A DNA stretch of 22,662 nucleotides from Paramuribaculum sp. (GTDB lineage: Bacteria > Bacteroidota > Bacteroidia > Bacteroidales > Muribaculaceae), in NCBI GenBank assembly GCA_009775605.1, contig VSPV01000030.1:1-22662 (forward strand), read 5' to 3'. Within the stretch, counting starts at the first letter, position 1. Each line of letters begins with the position of its first letter. A program made the translations under genes and the position numbers. Below the pieces are notes generated by a model that saw only the letters and a list, made by a program, of their open reading frames with translations, ran no database searches and was not told the origin of the DNA. Below, piece by piece: positions 6,968 through 15,001 of the stretch.

Positions 6968-8722
6968 TTATTCTTCGGGGATATCCACCTTGATACAGAG
7001 TTCGTCGAGCTGGGAATCGTCAATACGCGAGGGAGCGTCAATCATCATGTCGCGGCCGGAATTGTTCTTGGGGAATGCAATCACGTCGCGGATGGAATCG
7101 AGTCCGGCAAGAATTGAAACGAAGCGGTCGAAACCGAAGGCCAGACCTCCGTGAGGCGGCGCGCCGTACTTGAAGGCGTTCATCAGGAAGCCGAACTTAT
7201 AGCGTGCGTCTTCCTCGCTCAGGCCGAGCAGACGGAACATCTGGTCCTGAAGAGCGGCGTCGTGGATACGGATTGAACCGCCGCCAAGCTCGTTGCCGTT
7301 CACAACCATATCGTAGGCCATGGCGCGTACATTGCCCGTATCGGTCTCGAGCTTGTCGATATCGTCGGGATTCGGCGAGGTGAAGGGATGGTGCATGGCG
7401 TAGTAACGCTGTGTCTCCTCGTCCCACTCGAAGAGGGGGAAGTCAATCACCCACAGGCATGAGAACTTCTGCGGGTCGCGGAGACCCAGGCGCGAGCCCA
7501 TTTCGAGGCGAAGCTCGTTGAGCTGCTTGCGGGTCTTCATCGTGTCGCCGGCGAGTATCAGCATGAGGTCGCCGGGCTTGGCGCCACCGCGCTCCAGCCA
7601 TGTGCGGATCACATCGTCGGAGAAGAACTTGCCTACGGAGCTCTTTATCGAGCCATCGGCCTCATACTTCACCCACATCATGCCCTTGGCGCCTACCTGC
7701 GGACGCTTTACGAAATCAGTGAGCTGGTCGAGCTGCTTACGGGTATAATCAGCGCAGCCTTCGGCCACAATCGCACCCACGTAAGGAGCATCGTCCATTA
7801 CGGCGAATCCGCTGCCCTCGGTAAGATCCTTGAGCTCGACGAATGTCATGCCGAAGCGTGTGTCGGGTTTGTCAGAACCGTAAAGACGCATTGCATCGGC
7901 CCACGTCATGCGCGGGAAAGGCTCTGTGAAATCGATATCCTTCACATATTTGAAAATATGCTTTACGAGGCCTTCGAACATCTGAAGCACATCCTCCTGG
8001 TTCACGAAGCTCATCTCGCAGTCAATCTGAGTGAACTCAGGCTGACGGTCGGCGCGGAGGTCTTCGTCGCGGAAACATTTCACAATCTGGAAATAACGGT
8101 CGAAACCGCTCACCATAAGAAGCTGCTTGAACGTCTGGGGCGACTGGGGCAGAGCATAGAACTCACCGGGATTCATGCGCGAAGGCACCACGAAGTCGCG
8201 GGCACCCTCGGGAGTAGACTTGATGAGAACCGGAGTCTCGACCTCGAGGAAACCCTTTGAATCGAGATAGCGGCGAATCTCGAATGCCATGCGGTGACGG
8301 AGTTCAAGATTGCGACGCACACAACCGCGGCGCAGGTCGAGATAACGGTATTTCATGCGGAGGTCATCGCCGCCGTCGGTATCGTCCTCAATGGTGAACG
8401 GAGGCACATCCGACTTGTTGAGCACATTAAGCTTTGTGGCTATGATCTCGATATCGCCCGTGGGAAGATTGGGATTCTTGCTCTGGCGCTCGGCCACTTT
8501 ACCGGTGATCTGCACCACATATTCACGGCCGAGATGATTTGCCGCATCCTGCAGGGCGGCATTATCGTTGTCAAAAACTATCTGGGTTATTCCATAGCGG
8601 TCGCGGAGGTCGAGGAATGTCATTCCTCCCATCTTGCGCACGCGCTGCACCCATCCGGCGAGAGTCACTTCCTGACCTACGTTGGCCTGACGAAGTTCGC
8701 CACAAGTGTTAGTTCTGTACAT
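6968..8722 (-). CDS. aspS: Aspartyl-tRNA synthetase
   Basis: This 584-residue class II aminoacyl-tRNA synthetase charges tRNA-Asp. It has an N-terminal OB-fold anticodon-binding domain (about 1-110). Motif 2 begins at F217 with FRDEDLRADRQPEFTQ, and motif 3 is GGLAFGFDRF with R533. A bacterial GAD-type insertion lies between motifs 2 and 3. The length is typical of bacterial AspRS (about 590). Whether it is discriminating or non-discriminating cannot be decided by eye. The ATG at 8722 gives the usual MYRTNTCGEL start. Only 33 bases separate it from the racemase gene upstream, with no convincing promoter there. Its promoter may lie inside the AT-rich racemase gene, or it may be read through from that cassette. 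Confidence 0.97.
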   Translation of the reverse strand: MYRTNTCGELRQANVGQEVTLAGWVQRVRKMGGMTFLDLRDRYGITQIVFDNDNAALQDAANHLGREYVVQITGKVAERQSKNPNLPTGDIEIIATKLNVLNKSDVPPFTIEDDTDGGDDLRMKYRYLDLRRGCVRRNLELRHRMAFEIRRYLDSKGFLEVETPVLIKSTPEGARDFVVPSRMNPGEFYALPQSPQTFKQLLMVSGFDRYFQIVKCFRDEDLRADRQPEFTQIDCEMSFVNQEDVLQMFEGLVKHIFKYVKDIDFTEPFPRMTWADAMRLYGSDKPDTRFGMTFVELKDLTEGSGFAVMDDAPYVGAIVAEGCADYTRKQLDQLTDFVKRPQVGAKGMMWVKYEADGSIKSSVGKFFSDDVIRTWLERGGAKPGDLMLILAGDTMKTRKQLNELRLEMGSRLGLRDPQKFSCLWVIDFPLFEWDEETQRYYAMHHPFTSPNPDDIDKLETDTGNVRAMAYDMVVNGNELGGGSIRIHDAALQDQMFRLLGLSEEDARYKFGFLMNAFKYGAPPHGGLAFGFDRFVSILAGLDSIRDVIAFPKNNSGRDMMIDAPSRIDDSQLDELCIKVDIPEE

Positions 8723-8755
8723 AATTATATTTAGCTATTAGTTTTACTCAAGTAG

Positions 8756-9502
8756 TTAATTTTGGGACTCCGTGAAATATTGATTCCGTTTTACTATTTC
8801 ATCAGCAAGGGTTTCAAGGCTGTCCACATAAACAATATTTTCTTTGCCTGTAAAATTATGCTTTTCTTCCGGATAAACCGCTCTTAAATCCGTGCATCCT
8901 CCCACAATGCAGTCCGCATTAAGACCCGAGAGATGAGAGCATACATCATTAAGACACCTTACCGGCGACTCATCGGCATCATCAGGCAAATATCGATTAT
9001 TATTTTTTGAATTGCAAATAGCTTTGGTAACCAATTTCTGAAAATCGGAATCCGGATAAACGATTTCTGCCCCGGAGCATATCCGGGCGAGACTTTTATC
9101 ATAAAGCCCGGCTTTCCGACAACCGTCGCTACACATCACGGCAATGCGTCGGGCACCCGAATCCACTCCCTTTTTCAAAGCCTCATCAATTACATTGATA
9201 AAAGGCAATCCTATGGCTTTTTCCAATTCGTCTACAGCAAAATGGGCCGTGTTGCAACACATACACAGTTCGGTACAACCCGCCTGCCGCATCATCTTCC
9301 CTATCTCAGTGTATTGCGGTATAAAACTTGGGCCACGTCCTTCAAGAAACATACTTCTTGAAGGCACCTGAGTAGCCTGAAAAACAAGCATTTCGGGATG
9401 ATGGCAATCACGAAAGGCGCCTTTTCCGGTAATTGCTTCCTCTATGAGCCGTAACAACTCGTTAGTAGCGGCCACACCGTTTGCGCCAATTACACCAATC
9501 AT
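8756..9502 (-). CDS. Aspartate/glutamate racemase superfamily protein
   Basis: This protein has 248 residues from the ATG at 9502, chosen over an in-frame TTG at 9511. The ATG gives a classic ATGA overlap with the upstream stop and an N-terminus of MIGVIG. Two cysteines sit where the cofactor-independent racemases carry their paired acid/base thiols: C83 in CCNTAHF and C203 in GGCTDL. CNTAHF is closer to aspartate racemases (RacD/YgeA type) than to MurI. The second motif has Asp where Glu is common. The superfamily also includes maleate isomerases and decarboxylases, so the substrate is open. It is last in a three-gene set with a HAD phosphatase and a nucleotidyltransferase, which suggests a role in glycan decoration and not cell-wall supply. 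A sampled 60-base block is about 40% GC, lower than aspS. Confidence 0.85.
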   Translation of the reverse strand: MIGVIGANGVAATNELLRLIEEAITGKGAFRDCHHPEMLVFQATQVPSRSMFLEGRGPSFIPQYTEIGKMMRQAGCTELCMCCNTAHFAVDELEKAIGLPFINVIDEALKKGVDSGARRIAVMCSDGCRKAGLYDKSLARICSGAEIVYPDSDFQKLVTKAICNSKNNNRYLPDDADESPVRCLNDVCSHLSGLNADCIVGGCTDLRAVYPEEKHNFTGKENIVYVDSLETLADEIVKRNQYFTESQN

Positions 9503-10137
9503 AGCTTCCAATCTTTAACAAGTTCGCACACACGGATATAATCATCGTATGTATCTATATCGTAGGCACGGACTTTTATACCTTTCATTGGAAGATAGGG
9601 TTCCAACATATTGAAAACATGCTGGGAGGAGTAATGAATATTCTTCCGTGCCATACATGCAGGACCTGTCCATTCGTAGTCACCTTCTTTTCTGGAAAAA
9701 GATAAAACGCGCCCCTCGGAGTCTGTTTTAACAAATACGGTGTTTTCGGATGAAATGTCACCATAGCATATAAACTCGCCTTCGGTATCCAGAATCATCT
9801 TTACATCATCAGGATGTACCAAAAGATCTCCGTCCCATTCAAGCACGTAATCATAAGCGTGACGCGCCCCCAGATAGAAGCTGGCTCCTGTATTGGTTTC
9901 AAAATACCTGTGGTTGAAAACGAATATCACGTCTTTACGGTACTTCAGAACCTCTTCTATAACATCATTGGCCTGAAATCCGACGACAACCCTCACGTCG
10001 GGCACTTCTTTGAATAATTCAAGTTGCCAAGAAATCAGAGACCGTCCGTTTATCTTGACGAGCGCCTTAGTCTGCCCAAGACCCAGTCGTGAACCGATTC
10101 CGGCACAACTTATAACAACTGATTTAATTGTCGGCAT
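9499..10137 (-). CDS. LicC/MobA-like nucleotidyltransferase
   Basis: This 212-residue single-domain enzyme probably transfers a nucleotide from an NTP (likely CTP) to a phosphorylated small molecule. The N-terminal signature SCAGIGSRLG (10-19), followed by QTKALVKING with K24, is the NTP-binding loop of the sugar-phosphate and phosphocholine nucleotidyltransferase superfamily. EWDGDLLV carries D102 and D104, which fit the metal-binding position. The length is close to LicC-type CTP:phosphocholine cytidylyltransferases (about 230). Its partner LicD gene lies nearby in the opposite orientation. It overlaps the HAD gene upstream by 28 bases and the racemase by four (ATGA), indicating tight co-expression. 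The substrate is not readable; phosphocholine, phosphoethanolamine, a polyol phosphate or an amino-acid-derived phosphate are all possible. Confidence 0.83.
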   Translation of the reverse strand: MPTIKSVVISCAGIGSRLGLGQTKALVKINGRSLISWQLELFKEVPDVRVVVGFQANDVIEEVLKYRKDVIFVFNHRYFETNTGASFYLGARHAYDYVLEWDGDLLVHPDDVKMILDTEGEFICYGDISSENTVFVKTDSEGRVLSFSRKEGDYEWTGPACMARKNIHYSSQHVFNMLEPYLPMKGIKVRAYDIDTYDDYIRVCELVKDWKL

Positions 10138-10706
10138 AAAGCTTCTTCACTAAAAACCATATAATCAGAAAGTGAATACAAACTCTTGGCGGGATAATGA
10201 GTAAGCCCGGCCGCTATCGAGATGTCGGCCTGACGCATGGCCTCAAGATCATTATTGCCGTCTCCGACAAAAACCACCTCTTCACCCAGCGACTTATACA
10301 TATCTACAATTCTTTCCTTGCGAAGAATCGACTTTATTTTCACTACCTTATTATCCTCAACCTCCGCTTCCGAATAGTATCCCAAACATCCTATTTTCTC
10401 TCCTAATGACTTGCACCAGCAGTCCAGGTTGCCTGTGACTATCACACATATATCACGATGAGCACGTATAAAATCAGAAATCTTAGGATACAATGAGACC
10501 TCCGAAAGAAGAGCTGATACCTCCGACACGGGAAGATGCCCCAGCATATTTACGCGCCGAATAAAGCTCTCAATAAACGGAATATTACCATTTACCGTCT
10601 CCTTCGTTAGCTTTTCAATTTCTTTCTCTACGGAGAAATGCCTTGAAATTATCGGAAGGGTTTCAGCCGCGGTAACTGTACCGTCCAGATCAAACAGGAT
10701 TTTCAT
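10110..10706 (-). CDS. HAD-superfamily phosphatase, phosphoserine-phosphatase-like
   Basis: This protein has 198 residues from the ATG at 10706. An in-frame TTG at 10739 is less likely because the HAD nucleophile motif FDLDGT then sits too far in, and because that TTG lies in a promoter-like box. The nucleophile and acid/base are D6 and D8. The loop-4 motif GDGNND has D149 and D153, and there is a lysine before it in LRKERI. A helical cap between motifs I and II resembles SerB/PHOSPHO1-type C1 caps. It probably dephosphorylates a small phosphorylated metabolite that feeds or edits the nucleotidyltransferase product. It is first in the leftward cassette and overlaps the next gene by 28 bases. 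A sampled 60-base block is about 38% GC. Confidence 0.85.
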   Translation of the reverse strand: MKILFDLDGTVTAAETLPIISRHFSVEKEIEKLTKETVNGNIPFIESFIRRVNMLGHLPVSEVSALLSEVSLYPKISDFIRAHRDICVIVTGNLDCWCKSLGEKIGCLGYYSEAEVEDNKVVKIKSILRKERIVDMYKSLGEEVVFVGDGNNDLEAMRQADISIAAGLTHYPAKSLYSLSDYMVFSEEALCRQLNQLL

Positions 10707-10736
10707 ACAAAATTTCTTTACCAATTTTGGGTAATA

Positions 10737-10744
10737 CAAAATTA
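10737..10744 (-). promoter_or_regulatory. Candidate -7 element for the HAD-nucleotidyltransferase-racemase transcript
   Basis: The minus strand reads TAATTTTG, an exact TAnnTTTG match, 31 bases upstream of the ATG at 10706. No TTTG is seen at the matching -33 distance, so this is a partial match only. Confidence 0.3.
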
Positions 10745-10769
10745 CACAAAAACTCTCATTTAAGTAATA

Positions 10770-10804
10770 TTTGGATTAAAATAGCTCAATTTTGATTAAA
10801 TTTG
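10770..10804 (+). promoter_or_regulatory. Candidate promoter for the LicD-family gene
   Basis: A TTTG at 10770-10773 and a TAAATTTG at 10797-10804 match the Bacteroidetes -33 and -7 elements, but the spacer is 23 bases instead of the usual 19-21. Transcription would begin near 10810 and leave a leader of about 55 bases before the ATG. With the minus-strand element at 10737-10744 it makes the 159-base gap 10707-10865 a divergent promoter region. Confidence 0.35.
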
Positions 10805-10865
10805 CGAAGTATATACGTAACCTTGATAAGGTAAAGTACTGAAATTTCAACATCACAGCAACAGA

Positions 10866-11714
10866 ATGAATCCCGATGAAGAAACTCGCGACGGTTTTCT
10901 TGTAACCTCGCAACGAAAATCACTCTGGAATTGCCAGCTGAATCTTTTACGCGAATTATTGAGAATTTGCAGTAAATATAACCTTAAAGTTTTTGCAGAT
11001 GCCGGAACACTGCTCGGCGCAGTCAGACACCACGGTTTTATACCCTGGGATGACGATATCGACGTCTGTATGCCACGCGAGGACTATGACAAACTTTGCC
11101 GGATCGCCCCGACGGAACTTCCATCACATTATTTTTTCCAGAACATTTACACGGATTCCGCCTATCCCCACAGACACGGACAACTCAGAGATTCCACCAC
11201 CACCTGTATAGATCTCAATGGCAAATACCCCAAATACAATTCTGGAATATTCATAGACATATTCATTCTTGAATCAGCGCCCAACACTTTCCGCCTGATA
11301 AACCGAATGGTACGTAAAGTCAAAGCCCGACAAAACCGACTTAAGATAGCGGGGAAAATCGGAAATATCCTTCCGTCATGGCTATATCCTTCTGAAAAAA
11401 GGATAAAATCCCTATTTGAAAAATACGAATCCACAATAAAAAGTTTCGCTAATCCTGCCAATAACTATGTCGGTGAGATTTCCCTGCATCTGCGCATGCA
11501 TATTTTTAACCGTCAATTGTTTGAAAAAACGCTCTATATGCCGTTTGAGGATATGGAGATACCGGTGCCGGTGGGCTACGACGAGATACTGCGGCTGAAC
11601 TATGGCGATTACATGACGCCGGTGAAAGCGCCGTCGGGCCACGGAAACCTTCTCTTCGATACCGAGCGGAGCTACCGCGACCGACCCGACCCTGCCACTC
11701 TCAACCGATTATAA
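10866..11714 (+). CDS. LicD family phosphotransferase
   Basis: This 282-residue protein belongs to the LicD/fukutin-related nucleotidyltransferase-fold family. Its members transfer phosphocholine or another phospho-substituent from a CDP-linked donor onto surface glycans. The signature is clear: GTLLGAVRHHGFIPWDDDID, with G47, W61 and the metal-binding acidic run D62-D64 and D66, then REDYDKL. No signal peptide or membrane helix is seen, so it should act in the cytoplasm before export. The closest partner is the LicC-like gene on the other strand. Base composition changes sharply within the gene: sampled 60-base blocks are about 35-38% GC before 11400 and about 60-63% after 11580. It ends 23 bases before the tricorn-like gene. 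Confidence 0.9.
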   Translation: MNPDEETRDGFLVTSQRKSLWNCQLNLLRELLRICSKYNLKVFADAGTLLGAVRHHGFIPWDDDIDVCMPREDYDKLCRIAPTELPSHYFFQNIYTDSAYPHRHGQLRDSTTTCIDLNGKYPKYNSGIFIDIFILESAPNTFRLINRMVRKVKARQNRLKIAGKIGNILPSWLYPSEKRIKSLFEKYESTIKSFANPANNYVGEISLHLRMHIFNRQLFEKTLYMPFEDMEIPVPVGYDEILRLNYGDYMTPVKAPSGHGNLLFDTERSYRDRPDPATLNRL

Positions 11715-11737
11715 CAAACCAATCATAAATTTTCAAA

Positions 11738-14700
11738 ATGAACACCAGACTTTCAGTTCTTGCCCTTCTGGCAATGACGGCTACCGGTTTAGGAGCCGTC
11801 ACTCCGCTCTGGATGCGCGATGTAAAGATCTCGCCCGACGGAAGCCAGATAGCCTTTACCTATAAAGGCGACATTTACAAAGTGGCCGCTACGGGCGGCA
11901 CAGCCGTAAGGCTCACCTCGCTTCCGTCATACGAGTCGGCACCTGTATGGTCGCCCGACGGAAAAGAGATAGCGTTTGCAAGCGACCGCAACGGCGGCAG
12001 CGACGTTTTCGTGATGGACGCCAACGGCGGCACCGCACGTCAGCTCACATTCAATTCCGCGGCCGAAACCCCGCAGGCGTTTACCCCCGACGGTAAAAAC
12101 GTGCTGTTCTCAGCCTCGATTCAGGATCCGGCTTCGAGCGCCCTCTTCCCCACCCTGCGCATGCCCGAACTCTACAGTGTGCCGACGGCGGGAGGACGCA
12201 CGAGTCAGGTGCTTGGCACTCCCGCATTCAGCCTCGCATTCCTGCCCGACGGCAAATCATTCCTCTATGAGGACAACAAGGGTCTGGAAGATGTGTTCCG
12301 CAAGCACCACACCTCGTCTGTGACCCGCGACATCTGGCGTTACGACGCTTCCACAGGCAAGCACACCAATCTTACCGAGCGCGGCGGCGAGGACCGCAAC
12401 CCCGTGCTCGGCACCGACGGCAAGACCGTCTACTTCCTTAGCGAGCGCAACGGAGGCACATTCAATGTCTATTCGATGGACATCAATTCCCCCAAGACCG
12501 TAAAGAAACTCACTGACTTCACCACCCATCCCGTGCGCTTCCTCTCGCAGGGAGCCAACGGCCTGACCGCCTTCACCTACGACGGCGAAATCTACACAAT
12601 GGCCCCAGGCGCCAAACCCAAGAAGGTGAACATCAACGTAACCGTTGACGACGCTCAGCCTGTTAACGACATCCGCGTGACAAGCGCCGACGAAGCCGCT
12701 GTGTCACCCGACGGAAAGCAGGTGGCATTCATGCGCCGCGGAGAACTGTTCGTGACCTCGACTGAGCACAATTCCACCAAACAGGTAACCAATACGCCTG
12801 AAAACGAGAGCGACGTGGCATGGGCGCCCGACGGACGCACCGTCTACTACACATCGGAGCGCGACGGCAACTATAATATCTACAAGGCCACAATAGCCCG
12901 TGAGGAGGACCCCAACTTCTCAAACGCCACAGTGGTGAAAGAGGAGCCGGTATTCCCCAAAGGCAAACTGGACCGCACCTGCCCCATGGTATCGCCCGAC
13001 GGCAAGAAGCTCGCTTACATTCTTGACCGCAACAAACTGATGGTCCGCGACCTCAAGACAGGCTCGGAGAAGCAGCTCACCGACGGGTCAACTAACCCCA
13101 CCCGCACCAAAGGCTTTGCCGCACGATGGTCGCCCGACAGCCGCTGGCTCGCCATCGACTTCAACGACCCCCGTCATATCCCCTACACCGACATCGCCAT
13201 AATCAATGCCGAGACCGGTAAACTCACACGCATCACCGACAGCGGCTACTTCGACGAAGGCCCCCACTGGGTGCTCGACGGCAACGCAATCATATTCCTG
13301 ACCGAACGCTACGGCATGCGCGCGCATGCATCGTGGGGCTCGCAGTACGATGTGATGATGACATTCCTCAACAAGGACGCTTACGACAAGTTCATGCTTT
13401 CCGAAGAAGATTACGCTCTTCAGAAAGAGCTTGAGAAAGCCAACAAGAAAAATGACAAATCGGCCAAGTCAACCGGCAAAAAGGATGGCAAGAAAGATGC
13501 CGACAAATCAAAAGCAGAGGATGAGGACAAAGACGCCGTGAAACCCATCAAGATTGATTTCGACGGAATAGAGGACCGCACCGTGCGCCTCACGCCCGCC
13601 TCAACTTCCATTGCCGACGCCATCCTCAGCAAGGACGGCGAGACACTTTATTTCATTGCTGCTTTTGAAAACGACTATGACCTCTGGAAACGCAAACTCC
13701 GTAAATCCGACGACCTGAAGCGCGCCGCCTCCCTTGGAGCGCCCGGCAGCTTCGAGATGGACAAGGACGGCAATCTTTACGTGATTGGACATCAGGTGAA
13801 GAAAATCGACGGCAAGACCGAGAAGGTCACTCCGGTGAAATTCGCCGCTTCCATGAAACTCGATCCGGCCAAAGAACGCGAATACATGCTACGCCACGTC
13901 TACAACGAGGAACGCGAGCGTTTCTACAACCCCAACCTCCACGGAGTGAACTGGGACAAGATGTATGCCGACTACGCCAAATTCCTCCCCCATATCAACA
14001 ACAACTACGACTTCGCCAACCTTCTGAGCGAGCTTCTGGGTGAACTGAACGTATCACACACCGGAGGACGCTACGGAGGCACTCCCGCCAAGACCGCCAC
14101 ATCGTCGCTCGGTCTGCTTTACGACCTCAACTATAAAGGCGACGGCCTTAAAGTGGCCGAGGTGATAGAAAAAGGCCCGTTTGACAACGCATGGTCAACC
14201 ATGAAACCCGGAGCCGTAATCACAGCCATCAACGGTGTGAAACTCACCGCCAAGGAAGACCCCTCGAAGATTCTCAACGAAATAGGCCGCGGCAAGACCC
14301 TCGTGACCTTCACCGCTCCCGGCTCCAATGCCTCGACCGAAGAAGTGATTCTTCCCATATCCTCCGGCGCGCAGAACAATCTCCTCTACGACCGCTGGGT
14401 GAAACAGCGCGAGCACCTTGTCGACTCCCTTTCAGGCGGACGTCTGGGCTACGTTCACATAAAGGGTATGAACGATGCTTCTTTCCGCCCCATCTACTCG
14501 AAGATAATGGGTAAATACAGCGACCGCGACGGTATAGTAATCGACACCCGCTGGAACGGCGGCGGCCGTATGCACGAGGATATCGAGGTGTTCTTCTCCG
14601 GAAAGAAATATCTGACGCAGGATGTACACGGCGTGCCCACCTCATCCATGCCCTCGCGCCGCTGGACCAAGCCCAGCATCATGGTAATCTGCGAGGCCAA

Positions 14701-15001
14701 CTACAGCAACGCCCACGGCACACCTTGGGTCTACAAGCACCAGAACATCGGCAAACTCGTGGGAATGCCCGTGCCGGGAACCATGACAAGCGTAAACTGG
14801 GTGACGCTCCAGGATCCGACGCTGGTGTTCGGAATTCCCGTGATCGGTTTCCGCACCGCCGAAGGCAACTATCTGGAGAATACACAGCTTGAGCCCGACG
14901 TAAAAGTGGCACTCGATCCCGCCACCGTGGTCAAAGGCCAGGACGCTCAGATAGAAGCGGCAGTAAAGACCCTTCTTAACGACATAAACAGCAAGAAATA
15001 A
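11738..15001 (+). CDS. Tricorn-like S41 family peptidase
   Basis: This 1087-residue exported protease has a signal peptide (about 1-20, ending near GLGA). Next come WD40/PD40-like beta-propeller repeats (SPDGxxIAF type) to about residue 540. A Lys/Asp-rich low-complexity linker spans about 563-603. The C-terminal protease region has a tricorn core, a PDZ-like segment (about 790-870) and an S41 catalytic domain. Candidate catalytic residues, placed by recall of tricorn, are S773-H774 in VSHTGG, nucleophile S990 in NYSNAHG, and E1047 in LENTQLEPD. The family degrades peptides, and a periplasmic role is inferred. Its stop overlaps the next ATG by one base (TAATG). No promoter was found in the 23 bases upstream, so transcription may come from licD or from inside its GC-rich 3' end. 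Confidence 0.92.
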   Translation: MNTRLSVLALLAMTATGLGAVTPLWMRDVKISPDGSQIAFTYKGDIYKVAATGGTAVRLTSLPSYESAPVWSPDGKEIAFASDRNGGSDVFVMDANGGTARQLTFNSAAETPQAFTPDGKNVLFSASIQDPASSALFPTLRMPELYSVPTAGGRTSQVLGTPAFSLAFLPDGKSFLYEDNKGLEDVFRKHHTSSVTRDIWRYDASTGKHTNLTERGGEDRNPVLGTDGKTVYFLSERNGGTFNVYSMDINSPKTVKKLTDFTTHPVRFLSQGANGLTAFTYDGEIYTMAPGAKPKKVNINVTVDDAQPVNDIRVTSADEAAVSPDGKQVAFMRRGELFVTSTEHNSTKQVTNTPENESDVAWAPDGRTVYYTSERDGNYNIYKATIAREEDPNFSNATVVKEEPVFPKGKLDRTCPMVSPDGKKLAYILDRNKLMVRDLKTGSEKQLTDGSTNPTRTKGFAARWSPDSRWLAIDFNDPRHIPYTDIAIINAETGKLTRITDSGYFDEGPHWVLDGNAIIFLTERYGMRAHASWGSQYDVMMTFLNKDAYDKFMLSEEDYALQKELEKANKKNDKSAKSTGKKDGKKDADKSKAEDEDKDAVKPIKIDFDGIEDRTVRLTPASTSIADAILSKDGETLYFIAAFENDYDLWKRKLRKSDDLKRAASLGAPGSFEMDKDGNLYVIGHQVKKIDGKTEKVTPVKFAASMKLDPAKEREYMLRHVYNEERERFYNPNLHGVNWDKMYADYAKFLPHINNNYDFANLLSELLGELNVSHTGGRYGGTPAKTATSSLGLLYDLNYKGDGLKVAEVIEKGPFDNAWSTMKPGAVITAINGVKLTAKEDPSKILNEIGRGKTLVTFTAPGSNASTEEVILPISSGAQNNLLYDRWVKQREHLVDSLSGGRLGYVHIKGMNDASFRPIYSKIMGKYSDRDGIVIDTRWNGGGRMHEDIEVFFSGKKYLTQDVHGVPTSSMPSRRWTKPSIMVICEANYSNAHGTPWVYKHQNIGKLVGMPVPGTMTSVNWVTLQDPTLVFGIPVIGFRTAEGNYLENTQLEPDVKVALDPATVVKGQDAQIEAAVKTLLNDINSKK

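Noticed and set aside
6251..7117. A 288-codon open frame on the plus strand
   Set aside because: It runs antisense to the Nif3-like gene and the end of aspS, both of which have clear motifs. No domain is visible in the antisense translation.
8723..8755. Mobile-element remnant or attachment site at the left edge of the AT-rich cassette
   Set aside because: The 33 bases are AT-rich only. I saw no terminal inverted repeats, direct repeats, transposase or tRNA gene at either edge.
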